Made by a program: the position numbers and the translations under genes. A stretch of DNA of 62,017 nt from Nitrospira lenta (GTDB lineage Bacteria; Nitrospirota; Nitrospiria; Nitrospirales; Nitrospiraceae). Position 1 is the first letter of the stretch. The number at the start of each line of letters is the position of its first letter. The notes beneath the pieces are model-generated. The model was not told the origin of the DNA. It made no database searches and worked only from the letters and a program-made list of their open reading frames with translations. Shown here in pieces: positions 16,234 to 26,303 of the stretch. Where the stretch lies: NCBI GenBank assembly GCA_945905765.1, contig CAMDPZ010000004.1, positions 1-62,017 on the forward strand, given 5' to 3'.

Positions 16234-17037
16234 CTAGCGAAGACTCAGCACATCCATCATGTCGTATAGGCCGGGAGGCTGCTGAACCACCCACCTGGCA
16301 GCTCGCAAGGCGCCTCCGGCGAAGGTGTCACGGCTGCTCGCTCGATGCGTGACCTCGATGCGCTCGCCCATCCCGCCAAAGAGAATCGTATGGTCGCCGA
16401 CGATGTCGCCGGCCCGGATCGTTTGAATCCCGATCTCGCCTTTTTTCCGTTCCCCGATGAGGCCTTTTCTGGCATAAACGCCAACCTGGTCCAAGTCGCG
16501 ATTCACGGCTTCCGCCAAGACCTCCGCAATCTTGAGCGCCGTTCCGCTCGGCGCATCTTTCTTGAGCCGATGATGGGCTTCGATTACCTCGATGTCGTAT
16601 TCGTCTCCCAAGGTTTTCGCCATCTCGCTGATGACCTTGTAGATCAGATTGACGCCCACGCTCATATTGGGAGACATCACACAAGGCACTTGGCTGACCA
16701 ACGATTTCACCTCTTCGAGCTGGGCAGGCGAAAACCCCGTCGTGCCGATCACCATCGCCCGCCGATGGTGCGCCGCCACTCGCAGGTGATTCAAGGTCGC
16801 TTCAGGAGAGGAGAAATCAACGACGACTTCGCCGCGAGCAAGCAGCGCCGCGAGATCGTCGGTAATCGGAACGCCCGCGCGTCCGCAACCAGCCGTCTCC
16901 CCGGCATCGGCACCCAACGCGCCATGGCCCTTCCCTTCGATCGCACCAGCCAGAGTCAGGACGGTCGAGTCTTTGATCAGCGCCACCAGCCGACAGCCCA
17001 TCCGACCGGCAGCCCCTGCAACAATCACATTGGTCAT
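16234..17037 (-). CDS. dapB: 4-hydroxy-tetrahydrodipicolinate reductase
   Basis: 267 residues. N-terminal Rossmann motif VIVAGAAGRMG, then GTTGFSPAQ, MSPNMSVGVN and the substrate motif EAHHRLKKDAPSGTA, ending with EVTHRASSRDTFAGGALRAA. Reduces the DapA product to tetrahydrodipicolinate with NAD(P)H. Last gene of the argD-to-dapB run, 30 bases after dapA. The product would go to DapL, encoded at 2748-3923. Confidence 0.95.
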   Translation of the reverse strand: MTNVIVAGAAGRMGCRLVALIKDSTVLTLAGAIEGKGHGALGADAGETAGCGRAGVPITDDLAALLARGEVVVDFSSPEATLNHLRVAAHHRRAMVIGTTGFSPAQLEEVKSLVSQVPCVMSPNMSVGVNLIYKVISEMAKTLGDEYDIEVIEAHHRLKKDAPSGTALKIAEVLAEAVNRDLDQVGVYARKGLIGERKKGEIGIQTIRAGDIVGDHTILFGGMGERIEVTHRASSRDTFAGGALRAARWVVQQPPGLYDMMDVLSLR

Positions 17038-17067
17038 AGCATCATCACCTGTACCGGAAGATCCCGG

Positions 17068-17940
17068 CTAAATAAGGCCTGCGTCCTTCAAGGCCCGCGT
17101 TAACTGGCTCTTCGCGTCCGTCGCCATCTCACAGAGCGGCAGCCGCAATTCCGGATCGATTTTCCCCATCATACCCAACGCCGTTTTCACCGGAATAGGA
17201 TTGGTCTCGTAGAAGAGCGCGGTAAAGAGCGGCGACAAGGCGAAATGAATCCGCCGCGCTTCCTCGACCTGCCCGCTCAGGAAGGCCTTGACCAATTGCG
17301 CCATCTGGAGCGGAACGATATTTGAGGTCACACTGATGACGCCCTTGCCTCCGACCGCCATCATGGGCAGGGTCAGGGCATCGTCGCCGGCCAGCACGGT
17401 CATCCGGTCGCCGCACATATTCGCGATATCGGAGGCCTGCTGGACCGATCCGCTCCCCTCCTTGATCCCGACAATGCTCGATAACCCGCAGAGCCGTGCC
17501 ACAGTGGCAGGCAACATGTTCACGCCGGTTCGACCGGGAATGTTATACAGCACCTGGGGCAGATCCACGGATTCCGCAATCAACTTGTAATGGCGATACA
17601 GCCCTTCCTGCGTCGGCTTGTTGTAATAGGGCGTGATGATCAAGGCCCCGTCGGCCCCCGCCTCCTTGGCATGCTTCGTAAGGGACACAGCCTCCGCCGT
17701 GCTGTTGGAGCCGGTCCCGGCAATCACGGGGACGCGACGATTGACCACCTCAACCGTCAGTTCGACCACCCGGTGATGTTCCTGGTGCGAGAGAGTGGCG
17801 GATTCGCCGGTGGTGCCGCAGGGCACGATCCCGTTCGTCCCGTTGGCAATTTGCCATTCGATGAGGTCGCCAAAGGCCCGCTCGTCGACCTTGCCGTTCC
17901 GGAACGGAGTCACGATGGCGATCAATGCACCTGTAAACAT
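17068..17940 (-). CDS. dapA: 4-hydroxy-tetrahydrodipicolinate synthase
   Basis: 290-residue TIM barrel that condenses pyruvate with aspartate semialdehyde, the first committed lysine step. PCGTTGESATL, Tyr132 in LYNIPGRTGVN, and the Schiff-base Lys160 in VGIKEGSGS are in place, with the ITPYYNKPTQEGLYRH loop. It lies 39 bases after lysA and 30 bases before dapB. Confidence 0.96.
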   Translation of the reverse strand: MFTGALIAIVTPFRNGKVDERAFGDLIEWQIANGTNGIVPCGTTGESATLSHQEHHRVVELTVEVVNRRVPVIAGTGSNSTAEAVSLTKHAKEAGADGALIITPYYNKPTQEGLYRHYKLIAESVDLPQVLYNIPGRTGVNMLPATVARLCGLSSIVGIKEGSGSVQQASDIANMCGDRMTVLAGDDALTLPMMAVGGKGVISVTSNIVPLQMAQLVKAFLSGQVEEARRIHFALSPLFTALFYETNPIPVKTALGMMGKIDPELRLPLCEMATDAKSQLTRALKDAGLI

Positions 17941-17979
17941 GCTGGCTCCTTCACACAGACGCGTCTGCCGCGCCGCTCA

Positions 17980-19242
17980 TCAGTCGAGAAATGCCGGAAT
18001 CGTTTCGCCTTTGACCAAATCCTCGTAGGTCTCCCTAGTCTTGATAACGTGAATCTCCCCGTCTTTAATCAAGACTTCCGGCACCCGCGGCCGCGAATTA
18101 TAGTTGGAGGCCATCACGAAGCCATAGGCGCCGGCGCTCATCACCGCCAGCATGTCGCCGGGATTCACCTCCGGGAGCAACCGGTCTTTTGCTAGAAAAT
18201 CGCCCGACTCGCAGACCGGACCGACGACATCCACATTATGTTTGGGCCGCTTCAGAACCTCTTCCGATACGGGGCGGATCTCGTGATAGGCCCCGTAGAG
18301 GCTCGGCCTGATCAGATCGTTCATCGCCGCATCGACGATGATAAACCGTTTCGCTTCGCCGTCCTTCCGATACAGCACCTTCGTCACGAGAATGCCGGCG
18401 TTGCCGACAATGACGCGGCCCGGCTCCATGATGAGGGTCACATTCAAATCCTTCAGCAAGGGCGACACCGCATCCGCGAGCTCCTGCGGCAGCGGCGGCG
18501 TTTCGTCCGAGTAGGTAATGCCGAGTCCGCCGCCGATATTGACGTACCGGATGTTGATGCCCTGTTGCTTCAAGGCTGCCACCAATGTCACGACCTTCTT
18601 CACGGCCTCGACGAAGGGAGTGACTTCGGTCAATTGCGACCCGATATGTTTATGCACCCCGACGACATCGATATTGGCGAGCGACGCGGCCAACGTGAAC
18701 TCTTCCAGCGCCCGATCGGCGGCGATCCCGAACTTGCTCTTCTTGAGGCCGGTCGAAATGTAAGGATGCGTTTTCGGATCGATATCGGGATTGATGCGCA
18801 GGGCGACCCGCGCCTTAACCCCGACGGACTTCGCCACTTCATTGATCGCCTGCAGCTCAGCCGGAGATTCGACGTTGAACATGAGGATATCGGCCTTCAA
18901 GGCCTCGCGAATCTCCTCATGGTTCTTGCCGACCCCCGCGAACACGATCTTCGAGGGAGGCACGCCGGCCTTGAGCGCGCGAAACAATTCTCCGCCCGAC
19001 ACAATATCCACTCCGCTCCCCTCCTTCGCCATGAGGCGGAGGATCGCGATATTGGAGTTGGACTTCATGGCGAAGGCAATCACATGGGGCAGACTCTTGA
19101 AGGCCCCGTCGTAGGCCCGGAAATGGCGCACGAGTGTGGAATAACTATAGATATAACAGGGCGTGCCAACTTCTTTCGCAATCCGGCTGACCGGGACCTG
19201 TTCGCAATATAATTCGCCCTGTCGATATTCGAAATTGTTCAT
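17980..19242 (-). CDS. lysA: diaminopimelate decarboxylase
   Basis: 420 residues, PLP fold-type III. The PLP lysine is in AFAMKSNSNIAILR, with VSGGELFRALKAG, GVHKHIGSQL, YVNIGGGLGI, EPGRVIVGNAG and the catalytic GPVCESGDFLAKDR. Removes CO2 from meso-DAP to give lysine. Lies 66 bases after the LptM-like gene and 39 before dapA. No dapF epimerase is seen in the window, so it must lie elsewhere. Confidence 0.96.
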   Translation of the reverse strand: MNNFEYRQGELYCEQVPVSRIAKEVGTPCYIYSYSTLVRHFRAYDGAFKSLPHVIAFAMKSNSNIAILRLMAKEGSGVDIVSGGELFRALKAGVPPSKIVFAGVGKNHEEIREALKADILMFNVESPAELQAINEVAKSVGVKARVALRINPDIDPKTHPYISTGLKKSKFGIAADRALEEFTLAASLANIDVVGVHKHIGSQLTEVTPFVEAVKKVVTLVAALKQQGINIRYVNIGGGLGITYSDETPPLPQELADAVSPLLKDLNVTLIMEPGRVIVGNAGILVTKVLYRKDGEAKRFIIVDAAMNDLIRPSLYGAYHEIRPVSEEVLKRPKHNVDVVGPVCESGDFLAKDRLLPEVNPGDMLAVMSAGAYGFVMASNYNSRPRVPEVLIKDGEIHVIKTRETYEDLVKGETIPAFLD

Positions 19243-19308
19243 CCTGAAAATCCTTATTGAGAAATTCGAGGCCGGCGAGCGAGACGCCCTCCGGCTGCGC
19301 CATCACGG

Positions 19309-19584
19309 CTAGCGAGTCCCCACCGGTCGTAACGGGGGAAGATCCACACCCTGCTCCTCCAACAATAATAATTGCTCCAGCGGCAGATCAGGGAATTCCT
19401 CCCCCGCTGCGGCCTTACGCTGTCGCAACAACTCCAGCTTCTCTTTCTTCTGCTGCTCTTTAATCGTCAAATTCACCCCGGCATTTCCTGGAGGAACCGG
19501 CTGCCCCACGGCCCCGCAAGCCACCAAGAGTCCCATCATCACCGTAGCCACAATGGATGTCGCGCTGGGCCTCCGTATCCTCAC
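19309..19584 (-). CDS. small lipoprotein in the LptM (YifL) position
   Basis: 91 residues. A signal peptide ends in LLVACGAVGQPVPPGNAG, giving an acylated Cys at about residue 22. The rest is charged (KEQQKKEKLELLRQRKAAAG) with FPDLPLEQLLLLEEQG. A small lipoprotein gene just before lysA is the usual place of lptM, whose product helps the LPS transport protein LptD mature. Only the lipobox area and the position agree; the mature part is longer than typical LptM. The start overlaps the argH stop by ATGA (19581-19584). Confidence 0.6.
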   Translation of the reverse strand: MRIRRPSATSIVATVMMGLLVACGAVGQPVPPGNAGVNLTIKEQQKKEKLELLRQRKAAAGEEFPDLPLEQLLLLEEQGVDLPPLRPVGTR

Positions 19585-20993
19585 GAGAGCCTCCGTTCCA
19601 GTTCTTTGATGCGCTGCTCCACTCGCGCCCTGGCCGTTCCGCCTATCTGAGACTTCTGGTCGATCGCGGCCATGACCGTCAGCCGGGCGAAGAGGCCCTT
19701 GTCAATACGCGAAGAAAATTCCCGCAACTCCTGAAGCGAGAAATCCGTCAGTTCACGGCCTTGATCCAAGGCGGCCCGCACCACACGGCCCGTGATCGCA
19801 TGGGCTTCACGAAACGGCACCCCTCGGCCCACGAGATAGTCCGCCACTTCCGTCGCTAACATCCCGCCACCCTCTACCGCCCGCTTGAGGACCTCCCGAT
19901 TCAGGGTGAGGCGGCGCATCAATTCCGTCAAGACCTCCACTGAGGCGGTGACAGTATCGAGAGCATCGAACAAGGCCGGCTTGTCCTCTTGAAGATCCCG
20001 ATTATAACTCAAGGGCAAGGCCTTGAGCGTCGTCAGCAGATTCACCAAATGGCCATAGACCCGGCCCGTCTTGCCCCGCACCAGCTCCGGCACATCGGGA
20101 TTCTTCTTCTGCGGCATCATGCTGCTGCCGGTGCAGAAGGCATCGGGCAAATCGACGAACCGGAACTCCTGCGACGACCAGAGGATCAATTCTTCGCTGA
20201 GCCGGGAGAGATGCATCATCGTGATCGAGAGCGCCGAGGCCACCTCGATCATGAAGTCGCGATCAGACACAGCATCAAGACTGTTTTGCGTGACGGAGGG
20301 AAAGCCCAGCAGCTTAGCCGTAAACGCACGATCGACCGGATAGTTGGTGCCGGCCAGCGCGCCGGACCCCAGCGGCATGACATTCAACCGCGCCACAGCA
20401 TCGCGCACCCGCCCCTTGTCCCGTTCGATCATTTCCACATAGGCCAGAAGATGATGGGCGAACAGGACCGGCTGCGCCCGCTGCAGATGCGTATAGCCAG
20501 GCATCGCCACAGTGCGGTTGGCCTTCCCCTTCGCCACCAGGACCCGTTGGAAATTCTCTAAATGCACCATGAGCTGGCCGAGCTGATCCCGCAAATACAG
20601 TCGAATATCCAGCGCCACCTGATCGTTCCGGCTCCGGCCCGTATGGACCTTGCCGCCAAGAGGCCCGATCAATTCCGTTAACCGGCGCTCAATCGCCATG
20701 TGAATGTCTTCATCTTGTGGCGTGAAACGAAAGCGGCCCCGATCCAGCTCCTTCTTCACCGATTCCAGCCCCTTCACAATCGTCTTGGCCTCAGCGGCGG
20801 TCAATACGCGCGCCTTCCCCAAGGTCTGGCAATGGGCGATGCTCCCCTGAATGTCATACGCATAGAGCCGGCGATCGACCGCCACCGAGACGGTGAAGGC
20901 TTCCACCAACCGATTCGTCTTTTGCGTGAACCGCCCGCCCCAGGCCTTTTCGCCTTTCGACGCGGCGGGGCTGCGGCCCTTTGCTCGTGCCAT
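19581..20993 (-). CDS. argH: argininosuccinate lyase
   Basis: 470 residues of the fumarase/aspartase superfamily. WGGRFTQKTNRLVEAF at the N-terminus, HTGRSRNDQVALDIRLYLR, PGYTHLQRAQPVLFAHH and the signature GSSMMPQKKNPDVPE are complete. Splits argininosuccinate to arginine and fumarate. Its ATG shares one base with the argG stop (TAATG), and its own stop overlaps the following lipoprotein gene. Confidence 0.96.
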   Translation of the reverse strand: MARAKGRSPAASKGEKAWGGRFTQKTNRLVEAFTVSVAVDRRLYAYDIQGSIAHCQTLGKARVLTAAEAKTIVKGLESVKKELDRGRFRFTPQDEDIHMAIERRLTELIGPLGGKVHTGRSRNDQVALDIRLYLRDQLGQLMVHLENFQRVLVAKGKANRTVAMPGYTHLQRAQPVLFAHHLLAYVEMIERDKGRVRDAVARLNVMPLGSGALAGTNYPVDRAFTAKLLGFPSVTQNSLDAVSDRDFMIEVASALSITMMHLSRLSEELILWSSQEFRFVDLPDAFCTGSSMMPQKKNPDVPELVRGKTGRVYGHLVNLLTTLKALPLSYNRDLQEDKPALFDALDTVTASVEVLTELMRRLTLNREVLKRAVEGGGMLATEVADYLVGRGVPFREAHAITGRVVRAALDQGRELTDFSLQELREFSSRIDKGLFARLTVMAAIDQKSQIGGTARARVEQRIKELERRLS

Positions 20994-22204
20994 TAGGTCG
21001 TGGCCTTCTTTCGCTGGGCTCGGATCTTCAACCGCAGGGCGTTCAACCGGATGAACCCCTCGGCATCTTTCTGGTTATAGACCTGGTCTTCTTCGAAGGT
21101 GGCGATATCGAGACGATAAAGCGAGTTCTTCGACTTACGTCCCGCCAACGTGCAGCTCCCCTTATACAGCTTCACCCGCGCCGTGCCAGTCACGTCCTGC
21201 TGCGCCGCATCGATGGCCGTCTGGAGCATCTCCCGTTCCGGACTGAACCAGTAGCCGTTGTAAATCAGATCGGCGAAGCGCGGAATCAAACTGTCCCTGA
21301 AGTGCAGCACCTCGCGATCCATCGTCAAGGACTCGATCCCGCGATGCGCCACATGGAGAATCGTCCCGCCCGGCGTTTCATAGACCCCGCGCGACTTCAT
21401 CCCGACGTACCGGTTCTCGACCAGATCGACGCGGCCGATGCCATGGGCGCCACCCAGCTTATTGAGGTGGGCCAACAGGGTGGCAGGGCTCATTTTCTTG
21501 CCATCGACCGAGACAGGATTGCCGGCTTCGTAACTGATCTCGACTTCGAGCGGCTTGTTCGGCGCCTTCTCCGGCGACACGGTCATTTGAAAAATTTCGT
21601 CCGGCGGCGATTTCCAAGGGTCTTCCAAAATGCCGCCTTCATAACTCACATGGAACAAGTTCAGATCCATGCTGTAGGGCTTGGCTTTCGTCACTGTGAC
21701 GGGGATGCCGTGCCGATCGGCATATTCGATCAATTCGCGCCGAGACCCCATCGTCCATTCACGCCACGGCGCGATGATCTTGAGATCCGGCGCCAATGCC
21801 GTGTAGGTCAGCTCGAACCGGACCTGGTCGTTGCCCTTTCCGGTGGCTCCATGCGACACAGCCTCGGCGCCTTCCTGGATCGCGATCTCGGCTTGCCGCC
21901 GCGCAATGAGAGGCCGCGCGATCGAGGTCCCGAGCAGATAACAACCTTCGTACATGGCGTTGCCACGCAACATCGGGAAGACATAGTCCTTCACGAAGGT
22001 CTCGCGCAAATCCTCGACATAGACTTTCTTCACGCCCAGGTTTTTCGCCTTGGCCTTGATCGCTTGCAGATCTTCGCCCTGCCCCAGGTCGGCGCAAAAT
22101 GCGATAACCTCGCAATCATGGGTCTCCTGCAGCCACTTCAAAATCACGGAGGTATCGAGCCCGCCGGAATAGGCCAACACGACTTTCTTCTTGCCACGAC
22201 TCAT
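20993..22204 (-). CDS. argG: argininosuccinate synthase
   Basis: 403 residues from the ATG at 22204 ([20 protein letters not shown]), which overlaps the argF stop as ATGA. The frame stays open upstream but the extension lies in argF. P-loop [43 protein letters not shown] and [13 protein letters not shown] fit the family. Joins citrulline and aspartate using ATP. Confidence 0.96.
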   Translation of the reverse strand: MSRGKKKVVLAYSGGLDTSVILKWLQETHDCEVIAFCADLGQGEDLQAIKAKAKNLGVKKVYVEDLRETFVKDYVFPMLRGNAMYEGCYLLGTSIARPLIARRQAEIAIQEGAEAVSHGATGKGNDQVRFELTYTALAPDLKIIAPWREWTMGSRRELIEYADRHGIPVTVTKAKPYSMDLNLFHVSYEGGILEDPWKSPPDEIFQMTVSPEKAPNKPLEVEISYEAGNPVSVDGKKMSPATLLAHLNKLGGAHGIGRVDLVENRYVGMKSRGVYETPGGTILHVAHRGIESLTMDREVLHFRDSLIPRFADLIYNGYWFSPEREMLQTAIDAAQQDVTGTARVKLYKGSCTLAGRKSKNSLYRLDIATFEEDQVYNQKDAEGFIRLNALRLKIRAQRKKATT

Positions 22205-23172
22205 CGTTTCGTTCGACTCCTCTTGCCTAATAGGTTCGTTAAGATCGCCTTCTGCATATGCAAGCGATTCTCCGCCTGGTCGATGATCACGGACTGAGGA
22301 CCATCCAACACCTCGGCGCTGATTTCTTCCCCCCGGTGGGCGGGCAAACAATGCATAACGATCGCGTCAGGCTTGGCCCGCTGCAACAGGCGGCTGTTCA
22401 CTTGATAGGGAGCCAATACTTTTAACCGTCGCGCATGCTCCCGCTCGCGGCCCATGCTGATCCAGACGTCCGTGTAGATAACATCCGCGTCCTTCGCCGC
22501 GATATGGGGATCCTGGCTGATCTCAATCAAGGCGCCGGTTTTTTCGGCTTCCACTCTGGCCCGGTCCACAATATGCTGCTCCGGCTGATACCCGGACGGA
22601 CAACCGAGGGCGATCACCATCCCCATCTTTGCCGCCGCCTCGATCAGGGAATTCGCCACATTGTTGCCGTCGCCGATGTAGGCGATCTTGACCCCCTTCA
22701 ACCGGCCCTTCTTCTCGCGAATGGTCAACAGATCGGACAGGGCCTGGCAGGGATGGCTCAGGTCGGTCAATCCATTGATGACCGGCATCGTCGCTTCCCG
22801 CGCCCATTCCTCCACGATCGCATGGTCGTAGGTGCGGATCACGATCGCGTCGAGATAGCAGGACAACACGCGCGCCGTATCGGCGACGCTTTCCCCGCGC
22901 GAGAGCTGAATCTCGCCCATGGGCAACACCAGCGCATGGCCGCCCAACTGGTTCATGCCGGCTTCGAAGGAGACTCTCGTCCTCGTCGAAGGTTTCTGGA
23001 AGAGGAGCCCTAGCGTCTTCCCGGACAGTAGGGGATGGGGAATCCCGCGTCGTTGCTTCTCTTTCAGCAGGACTGCGGACGTGAGCAAACGCTCCATCTC
23101 CGCCCTGCTGATGGTGGCGATATCCAGAAGATCTTTTTTGCCGGCCGACGCTTTTACCGTTCGTGTCGTCAT
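22201..23172 (-). CDS. argF: ornithine carbamoyltransferase
   Basis: 323 residues from the ATG at 23172. Carbamoyl phosphate site [13 protein letters not shown], then [32 protein letters not shown] and the ornithine loop [16 protein letters not shown] at 23202 is open upstream but crowds the argD stop. Forms citrulline in the arginine pathway. The argG start overlaps its stop. Confidence 0.95.
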   Translation of the reverse strand: MTTRTVKASAGKKDLLDIATISRAEMERLLTSAVLLKEKQRRGIPHPLLSGKTLGLLFQKPSTRTRVSFEAGMNQLGGHALVLPMGEIQLSRGESVADTARVLSCYLDAIVIRTYDHAIVEEWAREATMPVINGLTDLSHPCQALSDLLTIREKKGRLKGVKIAYIGDGNNVANSLIEAAAKMGMVIALGCPSGYQPEQHIVDRARVEAEKTGALIEISQDPHIAAKDADVIYTDVWISMGREREHARRLKVLAPYQVNSRLLQRAKPDAIVMHCLPAHRGEEISAEVLDGPQSVIIDQAENRLHMQKAILTNLLGKRSRTKR

Positions 23173-23203
23173 GCCCGTCTTGTCCAATCGGCGTGAGTAC
23201 AAT

Positions 23204-24400
23204 TCATGCGGCCTGCGTGCTGAAAATCTGTCCGAGCGTCTCGATCAGTCGATCGATGTCCGGCTGGCTGATAATCAACGGGGGCACGAACCGCAGCACA
23301 TGCTCGCCGGTCCCATTGATCAAAATGCCGCGAGCTAGACATTCGCTCACGACGACTTTCCCCTCCATGGCGAGCTCCATCCCCTGCAAGAGCCCGAGGC
23401 CCCGCACCTCTCGCACGACCCGGTGCCGTTCCTTGCAGTCGGCTAACCCCTTGGCGAAATAGTCCCCCATCCGGCGCGCCTGATCGAGCACCTGCCCTTC
23501 CAGCAACACACGGCACACAGCCAATCCCGCGGCGCAAGCCAAGGGATTGCCGCCGAATGTCGAGGCATGGCTGCCGGGCGAAAAGGCCTGGGCCACGGAA
23601 TCGGTCGCGAGACAGGCGCCGATCGGCATGCCTCCGCCCAACCCCTTTGCCAGGGTCATGATGTCAGGCTGCACTCCCAACTGCTCATAGGCAAAGAGAG
23701 TCCCCGTCCGTCCCATCCCCGTCTGCACTTCATCGAAGATCAGTAGCACGTCTCGTTTCGTACAGAGGTCCCGCACCTGCCTCAGATATTCGCGATCCGC
23801 GACGTGAACGCCCCCCTCACCCTGGATCGGCTCGAGCATAATGGCCGCGGTCTTGTCGGTCACAACCTCGGTCAGCTCTTCCAAACTGTTGAAGGTCACG
23901 TAACGAAAGCCCGGAAGCAACGGCTCGTAGCCCTTCTGAATCTTATCCTGGCCTGTGGCCGTCAAGGTCGCCATCGTCCGCCCGTGAAACGAGTTCTTCA
24001 TCGTGACGATCTCGAAGCGCCCTGCTCCATATTTGTCATGCGAATAACGGCGGGCCAGCTTGATCGCCGCTTCGTTCGCCTCTGCCCCGCTGTTGCAGAA
24101 GAACACCTTATCGGCGAACGAATGGTCCACCAGCACTTGCGCCAGCTTCACTTGCGGTTCCGTGTAATAGAGATTCGAGGTGTGGATCAGCTGCGCGGCT
24201 TGGCGCTGGATGGCCTGAACCAGGTCCGGATGGCCATGGCCCAGGATGTTCACCGCAATCCCGCCGACGAAATCGAGGTACTCGCGCCCCTCAAAATCGT
24301 AGACCTTCGTCCCCCGTCCCCGCGCAATCGCGAGTGGTTGACGCGTATAGGTCTGCATTAAATACCGTGCGGCGTCTTGCTTCAGTTCTTCTGTCGGCAT
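23204..24400 (-). CDS. argD: acetylornithine aminotransferase
   Basis: 398 residues, PLP class III aminotransferase. FVGGIAVNILGHGHPD, FCNSGAEANEAAIKLAR, SFHGRTMATLTATGQ, PIQGEGGVHVAD, DEVQTGMGRTG and the PLP lysine in TLAKGLGGGMPIGA identify it. In DapL organisms the same class can also act as succinyl-DAP aminotransferase, but here that branch is not needed. ATG at 24400 was chosen over an upstream open extension. First gene of the arginine-lysine run; argF starts 31 bases after its stop. Confidence 0.92.
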   Translation of the reverse strand: MPTEELKQDAARYLMQTYTRQPLAIARGRGTKVYDFEGREYLDFVGGIAVNILGHGHPDLVQAIQRQAAQLIHTSNLYYTEPQVKLAQVLVDHSFADKVFFCNSGAEANEAAIKLARRYSHDKYGAGRFEIVTMKNSFHGRTMATLTATGQDKIQKGYEPLLPGFRYVTFNSLEELTEVVTDKTAAIMLEPIQGEGGVHVADREYLRQVRDLCTKRDVLLIFDEVQTGMGRTGTLFAYEQLGVQPDIMTLAKGLGGGMPIGACLATDSVAQAFSPGSHASTFGGNPLACAAGLAVCRVLLEGQVLDQARRMGDYFAKGLADCKERHRVVREVRGLGLLQGMELAMEGKVVVSECLARGILINGTGEHVLRFVPPLIISQPDIDRLIETLGQIFSTQAA

Positions 24401-24543
24401 GACAGACGTATCCCCTTGTAAAGTAAGGGAAGGTAGCATAGGCCAGACGATGGAAGCAACTTGAAATGGGCGGCCGCGGACGGGGCACAGGACCACGCTG
24501 CTTCTTTACCCGGATGACGCTGCATTATGATAGTCTCTGGCGG

Positions 24544-25188
24544 ATGAAACCCTGCGCTCAGTGCCAACAGCAAAATCAAGAAGACTCCAAATTCTGCTAC
24601 CAATGCGGAAACTCGCTGGCCGCCGCGCCTGAGGCTCCGATCGTCGCACCAGCCGCCGTCGCACCCAGCGATGAAGCCATCTGGCGCCAATTCATCGGCC
24701 CCCATGCCGACCGCTACATGGGACATTTCAAGAAGTTCGGCTTAGGCGACGAGCCAAAATTTGCGCTGACCTGGAATTGGCCGGCCTTTCTCTACATTTC
24801 CTTCCTCTGGTTTCTCTACCGGAAAATGTATGTCTATGCGTTGGTCTATGCCCTCGGCCCCATGCTTTCGACCTACCTGACCGGCGACTTCACCGTGGGT
24901 CTTGTCTGGAGCATCATGGCCGGAGCCACCGCGAACTATCTGTACTATTGGCATTGCCGCGAGCAGATCGGCGAGATCAAGAAGAGCGCCTGGACCGATC
25001 CGGTGAAACAGGACGAGGCCTTGAAGGAAGCCGGAGGCGTCCAGCCCTACGTGATCTGGGTCGGAGTCGCCATGTACATCTTCTTTGCGCTGACGATGAT
25101 CAAGCTGCTGCAGGATGGTCTGCCGGGCGGAGATCAGCTGCCGGCCAAACCGGCCAAGCCAGCAGCAACGGGCACGACGAGTACCTAG
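24544..25188 (+). CDS. zinc-ribbon membrane protein (DUF2628-like)
   Basis: 214 residues. N-terminal zinc ribbon CAQCQQQNQEDSKFCYQCGN, a Pro/Ala linker, then WNWPAFLYISFLWFLYRKMY and two more hydrophobic segments, YALVYALGPMLSTYL and YVIWVGVAMYIFFALTMI. The layout matches small DUF2628-type inner membrane proteins. An upstream open extension to 24466 lacks the family features. Ends in a Pro/Ala/Thr-rich tail. Role unknown. Divergent from argD. Confidence 0.7.
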   Translation: MKPCAQCQQQNQEDSKFCYQCGNSLAAAPEAPIVAPAAVAPSDEAIWRQFIGPHADRYMGHFKKFGLGDEPKFALTWNWPAFLYISFLWFLYRKMYVYALVYALGPMLSTYLTGDFTVGLVWSIMAGATANYLYYWHCREQIGEIKKSAWTDPVKQDEALKEAGGVQPYVIWVGVAMYIFFALTMIKLLQDGLPGGDQLPAKPAKPAATGTTST

Positions 25189-25336
25189 CTCCACGCTGGA
25201 TACACAAGTCGATCAAATTACGCGCAGAAAAATGCGGAACGCATCACGCCATGCGTCCTGCTCGATTGACGACCGACGTATGACGGTCATGACGAGGAGC
25301 GTGAGAACGACGCTGGCAGCCGCTTTCACCATCCTG

Positions 25337-26161
25337 CTACCGGCTCCGCTGCCATCCGATCCAAGCCTGAAACCACCCGAAATCCTGTTCGTAGGCGGCG
25401 CCGCCCGAGTCGGAAGATTCCTGCTTCTGCTCTAGCTGCGTATAGGTGCGCGGCCAGTTCTTCTGCCACCAGGACTTCAATTCATCCGGCGCATAGGCCT
25501 GGCCGTTCGGCTGAAGGATGGCCGCCGCCGCACAGACCGGCGCAATCAACTGCCAGTAGCGATCCTTGCCGAGGCCGAGGCTGCGAAAATGCTCGCGCAG
25601 CAAGAACACCACCCAGAGCTCGGCGCTGTGTTTTTTATTGTGCTTAAAGGGTTGCGTCTGTCGAAGAGGAACCGGGTCGAATTGCTTGATGACCGAGGTA
25701 TAGTCCGGGCCTCCGTAGCTCCCTGCCACCTCGGCAATGCCTTCCAACATCTTGCCCAGTTCGACTTCCGCGACCGGAGACGAGGCCCCTCCCCCTCCGA
25801 AGACTGGCTCTGCCAAGGGATTCGGCGTGGTCAACAATTCAATGAGGGGCTTGAGCTCTCGCAGGCGCGCGGTGGCCGCCTTGAGAATCTGCTCCGATTC
25901 CAGCCAATAGTCGGGGTCGTTCTTGGTAAGCCGCTCTCGGCCCGGCGGCGGAAGCACCGTCGGCACCCAATAACGCATGAGCACAAAGAGGATATAGTCG
26001 GCCTGGCCGCCGGCCTGCGCGATCCGGTCAAAGACGCGGCCCGCTCTCATGCCTGTGAAGAAATCGCAGGCCCGGTCGGCGACCTGTAACCGCTCACCGA
26101 TTCCGCTCCACCATACTTCCAGTGCGGACCAGTTCATATCGGGGGGGGGCGAGGCAGTCAT
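25337..26161 (-). CDS. hypothetical protein, 274 residues
   Basis: Soluble, Trp- and Pro-rich protein that I do not recognise. Visible segments are MNWSALEVWWSGIGERL, GGQADYILFVLMRYWVPTVLPPP, a helical middle with many Leu, and a C-terminus SWWQKNWPRTYTQLEQKQES and DFGWFQAWIGWQRSR. No signal peptide or membrane segment. Codon use resembles the neighbours, so it is likely a real gene. It stands alone, divergent from gpmA. Confidence 0.6.
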   Translation of the reverse strand: MTASPPPDMNWSALEVWWSGIGERLQVADRACDFFTGMRAGRVFDRIAQAGGQADYILFVLMRYWVPTVLPPPGRERLTKNDPDYWLESEQILKAATARLRELKPLIELLTTPNPLAEPVFGGGGASSPVAEVELGKMLEGIAEVAGSYGGPDYTSVIKQFDPVPLRQTQPFKHNKKHSAELWVVFLLREHFRSLGLGKDRYWQLIAPVCAAAAILQPNGQAYAPDELKSWWQKNWPRTYTQLEQKQESSDSGGAAYEQDFGWFQAWIGWQRSR

Positions 26162-26231
26162 ACGGGCAGTCTATCCTCTCTGGAGAAAACCAGGCGGAAT
26201 GGTACTGCCAGCGCCAGGCGAAAGCAACCGC

Positions 26232-26259
26232 TTGACTTGATCGGCTGTTCCAGTATGCT
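26232..26259 (+). promoter_or_regulatory. predicted sigma-70 promoter for gpmA
   Basis: TTGACT (26232-26237) and TATGCT (26254-26259) with a 16-base spacer, about 45 bases before the gpmA ATG at 26304. AAGAGGAA precedes the start codon as ribosome site. Confidence 0.5.
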
Positions 26260-26303
26260 TGCGACCTGCCGCGAAATCCCTTCCGGCGCAAGAGGAATAG
26301 ACC

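Noticed and set aside
18238-19212. Long open frame antisense to lysA
   Set aside because: A shadow of a high-GC coding region; the translation is rich in Arg, His and Gly and has no domain, while lysA on the other strand is certain.
20981-22297. 438-codon open frame antisense to argG
   Set aside because: Shadow frame over argG with no recognisable motif.
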